From JAGQRJ01 sp041402045 (GTDB taxonomy: Bacteria > Planctomycetota > J058): 43,442 nucleotides of DNA. Shown piece by piece: positions 9,550-15,987 of the stretch (its first letter is position 1; each line of letters opens with the position of its first letter). The position numbers and the translations under genes are program-made. The notes beneath the pieces were generated by a model. That model searched no databases. It worked only from the letters and a program-made list of their open reading frames with translations, and was not told the DNA's origin. The stretch spans positions 1 through 43,442 of the forward strand of contig JAWKSZ010000073.1 of assembly GCA_041402045.1 (NCBI GenBank), given 5' to 3'.

Positions 9550-10632
9550 ATGCCCATTCCATACGTCTGCCTAGGTTGCCAGCACTCCACCACCCTCCCG
9601 GACGCGCACGCGGGGCACCTCGCGGCGTGCCCGCGCTGCGGGCTGAAGTTCCTCGTGCCGCCTCCGCGGCGCCAGGACGCGGCGCCTGCGGCCGCGCCGC
9701 CTCCCGCGCCCGAGAAGGCCTCGAGCGGCGGGCTGTGGGGCATGGACTCGGAGGAGTCCCCCAGCGGGCTGTTCGGCATGGAGGACGACGAGGACAGCGA
9801 CGTCGGCGAGCTGTTCGGCGGCGCGGACGCGCCGCCGCCGGTCGCGCCGCCGCCCTTCCAGGAGCTGCCTCCGCCTCCCGCAGCGACCCCCGCGCCGAGC
9901 GACACGCCGCCCCCGCCGGTGGGCTTCCCCTACGCGCCGGGCTACAGCGCGCCGCCGGGCCACGCGAGCTGGCCGCCGCCGGGCTACCCGCCTCCGGGCT
10001 ACCCCATGCCGCCCTACGGCTACCCGCCCCCGGGCATGGAGCCGCCGCCGGGCTATTACCCGCCGCCGCCCGCGGAGGGTCAGGGCTACCCGGGCTACCC
10101 GCCTCCGGGCTACCCCGGCTACCCGCCGCCGGGCTATCCGGGCTACCCGCCTCCGGGTGGCGGCTACCCGCCGCCCTACGGGCAGCCGCCCCAGCATGCC
10201 CAGCCGCCCCAGCCGCCCCAGCACGGCCAGCCGCCCCAGCACGGCCAGCCGCCCCAGCGCGGCCAGCACCCCCCGCCCCAGCGCGCGCAGCACACGCCGC
10301 CGCCCCAGGACGCGCCGCTGGACCTGGCGCCGGACTCCAGCGGGTTTCGCCTGGTGGCCCTCGACGGCCTCGACGACGGCACCGTGTTCGACCTCGCGCC
10401 GGGCAAGCTCTACACCATGGGCCGCGACCGCAGCGCCGAGGTCAAGATCCTCTCGACCTCGGTCTCGCGCAGTCAGGCGCAGATCGACGCCCGCGGCGAG
10501 GAGCCGATGCTGATCGACCTGGGCTCGGCCAACGGGACCTTCGTCAACGGCGAGCCCGTCGATCGCCAGACCCTCAAGAACGGCGACCTGATCAAGATGG
10601 GCGTCGTGCTGTTCCGCTTCGAGCGCTGCTAA
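9550..10632 (+). CDS. Zinc-ribbon / proline-rich repeat / FHA-domain protein
   Basis: A 360-residue cytoplasmic signalling protein. An N-terminal zinc ribbon has Cys7, Cys10, Cys27 and Cys30 (CLGC and CPRC). An acidic segment with two SGLFGM/SGGLWGM-like motifs (about residues 58-90) follows, then a long Pro/Gly/Tyr/Gln-rich disordered region (about 95-258) with GYPPPGYP and QPPQHG repeats. The C-terminal FHA domain spans about 266-358, with GRDRS, SVSRSQ and the signature SANGTFVNG. FHA domains bind phosphothreonine peptides, so a partner among the nearby Ser/Thr kinases is plausible but not shown. The ATG at 9550 has only a weak GGGG upstream. It stands 97 nt before a second FHA gene, probably co-transcribed. 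Confidence 0.85.
   Translation: MPIPYVCLGCQHSTTLPDAHAGHLAACPRCGLKFLVPPPRRQDAAPAAAPPPAPEKASSGGLWGMDSEESPSGLFGMEDDEDSDVGELFGGADAPPPVAPPPFQELPPPPAATPAPSDTPPPPVGFPYAPGYSAPPGHASWPPPGYPPPGYPMPPYGYPPPGMEPPPGYYPPPPAEGQGYPGYPPPGYPGYPPPGYPGYPPPGGGYPPPYGQPPQHAQPPQPPQHGQPPQHGQPPQRGQHPPPQRAQHTPPPQDAPLDLAPDSSGFRLVALDGLDDGTVFDLAPGKLYTMGRDRSAEVKILSTSVSRSQAQIDARGEEPMLIDLGSANGTFVNGEPVDRQTLKNGDLIKMGVVLFRFERC
9979..10299 (+). repeat. Coding tandem repeats GYPPPGYP and QPPQHG
   Basis: Within the FHA protein, residues 144-250 are built of degenerate GYPPPGYP-type units (11 Gly-Tyr-Pro steps) followed by three to four QPPQHGQ-type units. At DNA level this is a repeated ggctacccgcc pattern. Such repeats are prone to copy-number change and assembly collapse. 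Confidence 0.75.
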
Positions 10633-10729
10633 CCCTTCGTCGCGAAAGTTCACGGGCCGCTGCTCGTGTGGCAGCAGGGTGGCCTCCCGGGTATCGTGAG
10701 CGACTGTCCGCGTTGGATTTGGGGGTTTC

Positions 10730-12010
10730 ATGTCCGCTGAGGGACCGGAAGGAGCAGGGCGCTCGGGCCCCGCGCGCAGGCCGCGCCGGAGGCGACCGCC
10801 GCCGCGAGGGCGTCCGGGACCGCGTCGGCCGCTGCCGCCTGGAGCGAGCGGTGGGGGTGCGCGGCCTGGGCCGAGCGGGGCCGCGCGTCGGCCTGGCCCC
10901 AGCGGCGCCGCGCGTCGACCGGGACCGAGCGGGACGGCGCGTCGCCCGCTGCGCCGTCGTCGACCGGGTCCGGCGGGTGCGCCCCCCGAGGGTGACAAGT
11001 CCAAGATCGTGGCCTGGCTGTGCTGCGACCCCCTGCCGCCGGTGCCCTTGGGGCAAAAGCTCATGGTCACGATCGGGCGCGCGGACTCCTCGGACTTCAC
11101 GCTGCCCCACAAGGAGGTCTCGCGCCGCCACGTGATCGTGAAGGTCCTGGGCAAGACCCTGGTGCTCGAGGACGAGGGCTCGTCGAACGGGACCTACCTC
11201 AACGGCAAGCGGGTCTCGTCCTCGCTGCTCAAGATCGGCGACAAGATCACGATCGGGCCCTACGACCTCGAGATCCGCTCGACCGAGGACATGCTCGACC
11301 ACGACCGTCAGAGCTCGACGAAGTCCATGGAGCTGACCTCGGTCAGCCGGATCAACCCCGCGGCGGCGCTGACGGGGCTCCTGGACGAGGTGCCGGTGGT
11401 CGAGCTCTTGCAGCAGCTCGAGTTCAACAAGAAGACCGGGACCCTCGACCTGCACCACCACAACAGCCACGGCCAGCTCGTGGTGGCCAACGGGCTCCCG
11501 GTGTGGGCGACCTACGACGACCTCGTCGACGACGAGGCCGTGCTCGCCATGGCGCAGCTCAACGACGGGCGCTTCTCGTTCTCGGCCAACGTCGAGCCGG
11601 GGGACAAGACCATGACCTCCCGGATCACCGGGCTCCTGTTCGAGGCCAGCCGACGCATGGACGAGGGCTCCGCCGCCGCGGCCGCCCCGGTGGAGTCCGC
11701 GATCGGCGAGGCGCTGGCGAACATGGAGGACGGCGAGCTCGACGTCACCTCCGAGGACGCCGAGGCCAAGACCTTGGCCTGGAGCGCCAAGGCCGTGAGC
11801 GAGGGGATCGCGGACTTCGAGGTCCAGGGCTTCGCCGAGGAGGGCGCGGGGGAGTCCCCGGCCGCCGACGAGGGCGAGGCCGAGGACACCGACGTGGCCC
11901 AGATCCCCGAGTTCGGCGACGTCGAGCACAGCGACGAGGCCAAGGTCGCCGACGGGAGCAAGGGCCCCGACGAGAGCGACCACAACTGGGACCTCACCAG
12001 CCGCGCGTAG
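10730..12010 (+). CDS. FHA - DUF4388 (PatA-type) signalling protein
   Basis: A 426-residue protein. Residues 1-90 are disordered and Arg/Pro-rich, with three exact-length 9-residue repeats RPGPSGAAR. An FHA domain lies at about 105-190 (TIGRADSSD, SRRH, SSNGTYLNGKRV). A DUF4388 domain follows at about 213-315 (LTGLLDEVPVVELLQQLEF, KTGTLDL, GQLVVANGLPVWA), and the rest is an acidic tail. DUF4388 is found fused to response regulators and other signalling modules in delta-proteobacteria, cyanobacteria and planctomycetes; its ligand is not established. ATG at 10730 follows GGGGG. With the preceding FHA gene it forms a likely two- or three-gene unit that reads phospho-Thr marks. Confidence 0.85.
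   Translation: MSAEGPEGAGRSGPARRPRRRRPPPRGRPGPRRPLPPGASGGGARPGPSGAARRPGPSGAARRPGPSGTARRPLRRRRPGPAGAPPEGDKSKIVAWLCCDPLPPVPLGQKLMVTIGRADSSDFTLPHKEVSRRHVIVKVLGKTLVLEDEGSSNGTYLNGKRVSSSLLKIGDKITIGPYDLEIRSTEDMLDHDRQSSTKSMELTSVSRINPAAALTGLLDEVPVVELLQQLEFNKKTGTLDLHHHNSHGQLVVANGLPVWATYDDLVDDEAVLAMAQLNDGRFSFSANVEPGDKTMTSRITGLLFEASRRMDEGSAAAAAPVESAIGEALANMEDGELDVTSEDAEAKTLAWSAKAVSEGIADFEVQGFAEEGAGESPAADEGEAEDTDVAQIPEFGDVEHSDEAKVADGSKGPDESDHNWDLTSRA
10862..10942 (+). repeat. Three 27-bp coding repeats (RPGPSGAAR)
   Basis: Codons 45-71 of the FHA-DUF4388 gene encode RPGPSGAAR twice and RPGPSGTAR once. The DNA units are similar but not identical, so this is an old duplication within a basic disordered tail. 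Confidence 0.7.
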
Positions 12011-12046
12011 CAGCCCGTTGAGCTTCGCCGGCGCACGGGAGGCGGC

Positions 12047-12793
12047 ATGTGGGGACCGTTCGGACTCTTGCTCGATCTGGTGTTCCTCGCGGGGGAGCGC
12101 GCCGAGGCCAAGCAGCGCGCCCGCACCGTGCGCGGAGCCCTGGACGCGATCGCGCGCGGGCTCTCGGGCACCGCGTGGGTGCCCTGGTTCCGCAAGCCCC
12201 GGATCGAAGGCCGCCTGGACGGGCGCGAGGTTCAGCTCGTCTACCGCGGTCAGGGGAGGTTCGACGTCCGCTGCTCGGCGCGCTCAGGTACCGAACTCGA
12301 CGTCGCGACTGGGTGGTTGGCGCGCCTGTTTGGCGGCGCGACGACCGCGGCCTCCGGCCCCGAAGGCGAGGCCCGCTCGCTGCTGCGGCGCTATCGCGGC
12401 TCGCGGCTGCGGGTGCGGGCCGGACGCCTCGAGCTGCGGCGGGTGCGCCCGGGGCTCGACCCCCAGGCAGTCCTGGCGCTGGTGCGCGAGGTCGTGCAGC
12501 TCGCGGGGGCGGGGTCGCCGCAGCGGGACGCGCCGATCGCGCTCGCGGTCCCCGTCCCGGTTCCCACGCCTCGGATGCAGATCGCTCCCGTGGAGGCGCC
12601 CACGCTTCGCTGCCCGTTCTGCCACGACGGGCTGGAGCAGGACGCGCTGGTGGTCCACTGCGCGAGCTGCGACGCGCCCTACCACCCGACCTGCTTCGAG
12701 GAGGCGGACGGCTGCGCGATCCCGGGCTGCGGGGGTCGGCGCGCCGCGGGAGGTCGGGTTCAGGGACCCGACGGGGGCCGGGTCAAGGGCTGA
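12047..12793 (+). CDS. Protein with C-terminal RING-like cross-brace zinc finger
   Basis: A 248-residue protein starting at ATG after GGGAGG. Residues 1-175 are an unassigned alpha/beta region (start MWGPFGLLLDLVFLAGERAE, later AWVPWFRKPRIEGRLDGREV), and residues 176-198 are a Pro/Val linker. Residues 200-238 hold a C-x2-C, C-x2-C, H-x2-C, C-x4-C pattern: CPFCHDG, HCASC, YHPTC, GCAIPGCG. Spacing fits the treble-clef RING/PHD-type fingers reported in some bacteria (prokaryotic RING family). Bacterial members have been proposed to act in ubiquitin-like or membrane-associated systems, but no E1, E2 or ubiquitin-like gene is seen here. It follows the FHA-DUF4388 gene by 36 nt. The zinc-finger call is firm; the function is unknown. 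Confidence 0.75.
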   Translation: MWGPFGLLLDLVFLAGERAEAKQRARTVRGALDAIARGLSGTAWVPWFRKPRIEGRLDGREVQLVYRGQGRFDVRCSARSGTELDVATGWLARLFGGATTAASGPEGEARSLLRRYRGSRLRVRAGRLELRRVRPGLDPQAVLALVREVVQLAGAGSPQRDAPIALAVPVPVPTPRMQIAPVEAPTLRCPFCHDGLEQDALVVHCASCDAPYHPTCFEEADGCAIPGCGGRRAAGGRVQGPDGGRVKG

Positions 12794-12805
12794 GCCCGGG
12801 AGGCA

Positions 12806-12878
12806 TGGGCGAAGAGGGACTCGAACCCCCGGCCACCTCGGTGTAAACGAGGCGCTCTACCAACTGAGCTATTCGCCC
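12806..12878 (-). tRNA. tRNA-Val (anticodon UAC)
   Basis: On the minus strand a 73-nt cloverleaf starts GGGCGAA (12878-12872) and ends TTCGCCC plus discriminator A (12806). The D arm contains AGCTCAGTTGGTAGAGC, the anticodon arm is CCTCG-TTTACAC-CGAGG with anticodon TAC, and the T arm has GGGGGTTCGAGTCCC. The CCA end is not encoded; the minus strand reads TGC after the discriminator. Confidence 0.95.
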
Positions 12879-12927
12879 TGAGGAGTGAGCCTACCGCGGA
12901 CGGCGCGCGCTGGGAGGGTCCAGCGGG

Positions 12928-13446
12928 CTATTTGCCGTCGGGGTAGACCTCGGGCATTTCGGGGCCGAGGAGCCCGGTGATCTTGCCGGTGAACACCAGC
13001 TTCCCGTCCACGAAGGCCTGGCACTCGTAGATCGAGCGGCGCACGCGCACGGTCTCTTCCTTGGCGACGATGATCAGGCGCTGCCCGGGGAAGACCGCGT
13101 CGCGGAACTTCACCTCGTCGATCCCGCCGAAGAGCATGACCCGACCGGGGGCCTGCTCGCGCCCGATCTTGCGCCGCCAGAGGAACACGCACACCTGCGC
13201 CGCGCTCTCGACGAGCAGCACGCCCGGGAACACCGGCTTGGCGCGGAAGTGCCCCTTGACCCAGAACTCGTCCTCCTTGACGTCGCGGTAGCCCACGGCG
13301 ACCCCGGCCTCCTCGTCGTTGACGAGGATCCCGTGGAGTTGACGCATGACGTCGGTCTGCGGGAGGAGCACGTCCAGCTCGTCCTTGCCGAACGCGACGT
13401 GCTCCAGGTCGACCTTGCTCAGGTCATACAGCGGCTTCGGAGGCAT
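12928..13446 (-). CDS. FabZ-like 3-hydroxyacyl-ACP dehydratase (hot-dog fold)
   Basis: A 172-residue hot-dog protein expected to dehydrate 3-hydroxyacyl-ACP in fatty acid synthesis, in the cytosol. The FabZ active-site pattern is present: His in VKGHFRAKPVFPGV, and the catalytic Glu in LLVESAAQ on the central helix. Downstream are MLFGGIDEVKFRDAVFPG and RRSIYECQAFVDGKLV, typical of FabZ. The N-terminus (PLYDLSKVDLEHVAFGKDEL) is about 25 residues longer than in E. coli FabZ. ATG at 13446 is chosen because GGGAG lies 7 nt upstream; an in-frame ATG at 13464 has no such site. It lies downstream of rplT and close to lpxA. Planctomycetes often carry several FabZ paralogues, so the exact chain specificity is open. 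Confidence 0.85.
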   Translation of the reverse strand: MPPKPLYDLSKVDLEHVAFGKDELDVLLPQTDVMRQLHGILVNDEEAGVAVGYRDVKEDEFWVKGHFRAKPVFPGVLLVESAAQVCVFLWRRKIGREQAPGRVMLFGGIDEVKFRDAVFPGQRLIIVAKEETVRVRRSIYECQAFVDGKLVFTGKITGLLGPEMPEVYPDGK

Positions 13447-13469
13447 GGGGCTCTCCCGGTTCATCGCAA

Positions 13470-13491
13470 GGGGGCCTCGAGCGAGGCCCCC
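13470..13491 (-). terminator. Strong hairpin after rplT
   Basis: GGGGGCCTCG (13470-13479) and CGAGGCCCCC (13482-13491) form a 9-10 bp GC stem, about 45 nt past the rplT stop and directly before the FabZ-like gene. On the minus strand it is followed by TTGCG, a poor T tract. It could attenuate transcription into the dehydratase gene or act as an RNA end. Confidence 0.45.
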
Positions 13492-13536
13492 TCGACCCGG
13501 CAGCGAGCTGCGCGGGCAGTTCCCAACGGGTGGGTC

Positions 13537-13887
13537 TTAGACGTAGCGCTTCACGACCTCGAACACGGCGTCGAAGCCCTGCGGGTCGTGGATCGCGATC
13601 TCGCTCAGCGACTTGCGGTCGAGCTCGATGTTCGCCTTGCCCAGGCCGTGCACGAAGCGGCTGTAGCTCAGGCCGCGGGCCCGGGTCGCCGCGTTCAGGC
13701 GCTGGATCCACAGCGCGCGCAGGTTGCGCTTGCGCTGCTTGCGGCCGGTGAACGCTTGCTGCTTGGAGCGCCGGACCGCGATGCGGGCCATCTTCCAGCA
13801 GTTCTTACGCTTGCCCCAGAAGCCCTTGGCCTCCTTCAGCACGCGGTTCTTGGAGCGCCGCGGGGCGCTTCCGCCTTTAACCCTCAT
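13537..13887 (-). CDS. rplT: 50S ribosomal protein L20
   Basis: Full-length 116-residue L20, an early 23S rRNA-binding assembly protein. It opens MRVKGGSAPRRSKNRVLKEA with the basic helical N-terminus and continues through FTGRKQRKRNLRALWIQRLNAA and GLSYSRFVHGL, all family signatures. A GAGGAAG site precedes the ATG. It is 31 nt downstream of rpmI in the usual rpmI-rplT pair. In many bacteria L20 represses this operon by binding its leader RNA. Confidence 0.98.
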   Translation of the reverse strand: MRVKGGSAPRRSKNRVLKEAKGFWGKRKNCWKMARIAVRRSKQQAFTGRKQRKRNLRALWIQRLNAATRARGLSYSRFVHGLGKANIELDRKSLSEIAIHDPQGFDAVFEVVKRYV

Positions 13888-13918
13888 GGGATGCTTCCTC
13901 GATCCAGGGGGACGCCGC

Positions 13919-14125
13919 CTACGGGCGCGCCTTCCCCAGCATCTTCAAGATCTTGTTGGTTTCGGTCGTGCTCTTCAGCACGCCGCGCCGACGCAGCGCG
14001 CGCTTCCGGTCGCCCGACTTGTGGGACATGATATGGCTGGTGAACGTGTGGCGGAACTTGATCTTCCCGCTCTTCGTCACCCGGACGCGCTTCACGACGC
14101 CCTTGTTGGTCTTTGCCTTGGGCAT
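13919..14125 (-). CDS. rpmI: 50S ribosomal protein L35
   Basis: A 68-residue L35 (start MPKAKTNKGVVKRVRVTKSG, end ILKMLGKARP) with the conserved KIKFRHTFTSHIMSHKSGDRKR-type core. GAGGAG lies 4 nt before ATG 14125. The gene is easily overlooked because the same frame stays open far upstream through antisense of infC. Normally infC precedes it on the same strand; here infC is on the opposite strand 1.1 kb away, so rpmI needs its own promoter, which is visible. Confidence 0.97.
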   Translation of the reverse strand: MPKAKTNKGVVKRVRVTKSGKIKFRHTFTSHIMSHKSGDRKRALRRRGVLKSTTETNKILKMLGKARP

Positions 14126-14145
14126 GGGGCTCCTCGACTTGCAGC

Positions 14146-14161
14146 GACGCCTCCCGGCGTC
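14146..14161 (-). promoter_or_regulatory. Hairpin in the rpmI leader, possible L20 site
   Basis: GACGCC-tccc-GGCGTC is a perfect 6-bp stem with a 4-nt loop, 20 nt upstream of the rpmI ATG and inside a leader of about 70 nt. A second complementarity (CTCG with CGAG) lies just upstream. L20 autoregulation through leader structure is known in other phyla; the link here is inference. Confidence 0.3.
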
Positions 14162-14202
14162 ACGGCGCAATGAGAGCTCGGTTTCCCGAACTCGAGCCCA
14201 CA

Positions 14203-14230
14203 CGTATACCAGGCGTCCTCCCAGAAGCAA
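14203..14230 (-). promoter_or_regulatory. Promoter of rpmI-rplT
   Basis: On the minus strand TTGCTT (14230-14225), a 16-nt spacer and TATACG (14208-14203) preceded by TGG form a good sigma70 promoter with an extended -10. A start point near 14196 gives a leader of about 70 nt. Confidence 0.55.
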
Positions 14231-14290
14231 GCCTAATGCAACGAGCACGCCAGGTTCGCGGGCTCCTTGCCTGGCGCTCGGCCCCGGGTG

Positions 14291-14321
14291 TGCTAAGCTC
14301 GCCGGCTCGGAGGCGCTTAGC
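14291..14321 (+). promoter_or_regulatory. Extended -10 plus GCTAAG/CTTAGC dyad before the ThrRS-like/infC unit
   Basis: TGCTAAGCT (14291-14299) looks like an extended -10, with TTGCCT 21 nt upstream as a loose -35. Its GCTAAGC (14292-14298) is complementary to GCTTAGC (14315-14321), 16 nt further on in the presumed leader. The same two motifs occur at the same spacing before lpxA (17345-17374). Confidence 0.45.
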
Positions 14322-14350
14322 GTGCAGAGGTCGAGGTTCATGGTTCGCGT

Positions 14351-15259
14351 ATGAAGGGGTCCCTGGCAGGACCTTCGCTTCTCGACGCGCCCCCCTCTTC
14401 GCTCGGACGCAGCTCGACCTCGCTCCCGTCGCCCTCCCTGGGGCCGCGGCCAGGCGCCCGCCGTGTGGCCGCGACCCGCGAGCTCGCTGGCGTGGAGCCG
14501 CGCCTGCGCCAGCACCTGATCACCGAGCTCGAGCGCGCGGGGCTCCCCGCCCTGGCGGCGGACGCCGTGGACCTCCCCTGGGACGACCGCGCCGCCGCGC
14601 TGCGCGCGGCGCGTCGGTTCTACGCGCGCCTGGGCTGGACCCTGGTGGTCGAGCAGGTCCTGGGGCCCGACCGCGCCCCGAGCGCCGACGCCGAGCTGGT
14701 GACGCCGCGCCTCGCCCCCGGCGAGCGCCGGGTCCTGCACGCCGAGGCGGCGGGGCTGCGCTGGGAGGTCGGCGCCCTCGAGCGCGCGCACGACCGCGCC
14801 CGCGGGGCGCTGTGGCACCCGCAGTCGACCGTGCTGCGCCTGGCCGAGGCCGGCGCCTGGCCGGGGTGGCTCGCGCCGGTGCAGGTCGAGGTCGCGCCGG
14901 TCGGGCGCGAGCAGGCCGCCGCCGCCGCCGCGATGTGCGCCGAGCTCGACGCCGCCGGACTGCGCGCCGCCCTGCGCCCGGACGGCACCGTCGGGCGCCG
15001 GGTGCGCGAGGCCGCCCGCCGCGGCGTGCCGGGCGTGGTCGTGCTCGGCGCCGACGAGCTGGCCCGCGACCGAGTCGCGCTGCGCTGGCGCGGAGCGCGC
15101 CTGGGCCTCGAGCGCGGGGCGCTGATCCCCTGGCTGCAGCGCGCCATCGACAGCGCCGCGCCGCGCGCCGGTCACCTTCACCCCGAGGCCGCCCAGGCGG
15201 GCGCGCCTCACCCTCGAGACGGGTCGACCCCGTCGCCGAACCCTCTGCAGGAGAACTGA
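14351..15259 (+). CDS. Threonyl-tRNA synthetase-like protein lacking the catalytic motifs
   Basis: A 302-residue protein that appears to be a reduced relative of ThrRS. The last about 100 residues match the ThrRS C-terminal end: WPGWLAPVQVEVAPVG corresponds to the domain-boundary motif FPxWLAPVQV, followed by a complete anticodon-binding (HGTP) domain (AAMCAELDAAGLRAALRPDG, VREAARRGVPGVVVLGADEL, LERGALIPWLQRAI). Before it, GLRWEVGALERAHD resembles the GREWQLGTVQVDY strand of the catalytic core, but motif 2, motif 3 and the zinc ligands are absent or unrecognisable. No TGS or editing domain is present. The frame is intact with host-like codon use, so it is a maintained gene, not debris. It keeps the classical thrS position, ending 3 nt before the infC start. 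Aminoacylation is unlikely; tRNA-Thr or mRNA binding is possible. The first start in frame is ATG 14351, with poor ribosome-site spacing. Confidence 0.7.
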   Translation: MKGSLAGPSLLDAPPSSLGRSSTSLPSPSLGPRPGARRVAATRELAGVEPRLRQHLITELERAGLPALAADAVDLPWDDRAAALRAARRFYARLGWTLVVEQVLGPDRAPSADAELVTPRLAPGERRVLHAEAAGLRWEVGALERAHDRARGALWHPQSTVLRLAEAGAWPGWLAPVQVEVAPVGREQAAAAAAMCAELDAAGLRAALRPDGTVGRRVREAARRGVPGVVVLGADELARDRVALRWRGARLGLERGALIPWLQRAIDSAAPRAGHLHPEAAQAGAPHPRDGSTPSPNPLQEN

Positions 15260-15262
15260 GCC

Positions 15263-15880
15263 ATTAGACGTCGAAATGTGATGGATCGCCCGGTCGAGAG
15301 CCGGGGACCGCGAATCAACGACCGTATCCGGGTCCCGCAAGTCCGCCTCATCTCCCACACCGGCGAGCAGCTGGGCGTGGTCGACACCACGAGGGCCATG
15401 GCCCTCGCGCAAGAGGTCGGGCTCGACCTGGTGGAAGTGTCCCCCGACAGCCGTCCGCCGGTCTGCAAGATCCAAGACTACGGCAAGCAGAAGTACGAGG
15501 CCAAGCGCAAGAAGCGCCTGGCGCAGAAGAAGCAGCACCAGGTGATCACCAAGGAGGTCCGCCTGCGCCCGAAGACGGGCGAGCACGACTTCCAGGTCAA
15601 GCTGAAGCACGCGGTGCGCTTCCTCAACAAGGGCGCCAAGGTGCAGGTGAACATCCTGTTCCGCGGCCGCGAGCGCATGCACTCGGACATCGCCCGGGAC
15701 CACTGCAAGCGGATCGCCGCCGAGCTGGCCGAGATCGCCAAGGTCGAGGTCCAGCCCAAGATGGACGGCTACCGCATGATCATGGTCCTCGCGCCGATCC
15801 CCGGGAAGGCGGGTCAGCAGAAGACCGTCGCTGCCGAGTCGGAGGACGACACCACCTCCTCCGCCGACGACAGCGAGTAG
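15263..15880 (+). CDS. infC: Translation initiation factor IF-3, AUU start
   Basis: A 205-residue IF-3 that binds the 30S subunit and checks initiator tRNA and start codon. The N-domain signature is RINDRIRVPQVRLI, the linker is SRPPVCKIQDYGKQKYE with a Lys-rich helix, and the C-domain has KVQVNILFRGRERMH and GYRMIMVLAP; the tail is acidic and Ser-rich. The start is taken as ATT at 15263: AGGAG (15249-15253) lies 9 nt upstream, and translation from there gives RRNVMDRP before the conserved SRGPRIND. GTG 15278 and ATG 15281 are too far from any Shine-Dalgarno sequence. AUU is the classical infC start used for autoregulation by IF-3. It is coupled to the ThrRS-like gene (3-nt gap). Confidence 0.95.
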   Translation: MRRRNVMDRPVESRGPRINDRIRVPQVRLISHTGEQLGVVDTTRAMALAQEVGLDLVEVSPDSRPPVCKIQDYGKQKYEAKRKKRLAQKKQHQVITKEVRLRPKTGEHDFQVKLKHAVRFLNKGAKVQVNILFRGRERMHSDIARDHCKRIAAELAEIAKVEVQPKMDGYRMIMVLAPIPGKAGQQKTVAAESEDDTTSSADDSE

Positions 15881-15886
15881 CGCGCT

Positions 15887-15911
15887 CGACGCCGGCTCCG
15901 CGCCGGCGTCG
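15887..15911 (+). terminator. Hairpin after infC
   Basis: CGACGCCGGC (15887-15896) and GCCGGCGTCG (15902-15911) form a perfect 10-bp stem with a 5-nt loop, starting 6 nt after the infC stop. The following tgcggttg has few T, as in other hairpins of this GC-rich genome. Confidence 0.5.
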
Positions 15912-15987
15912 TGCGGTTGAACGAGGGACGGCGGCGCCCCGGTCTCCGGACCGGGGCGGCCGAGCTCGAGGACGAGTGGAGATGGCA

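Noticed and set aside
9979..10299. Direct repeats as a possible CRISPR or VNTR locus
   Set aside because: The repeats are short, in frame, and encode GYPPPGYP/QPPQHG linker sequence of the FHA protein.
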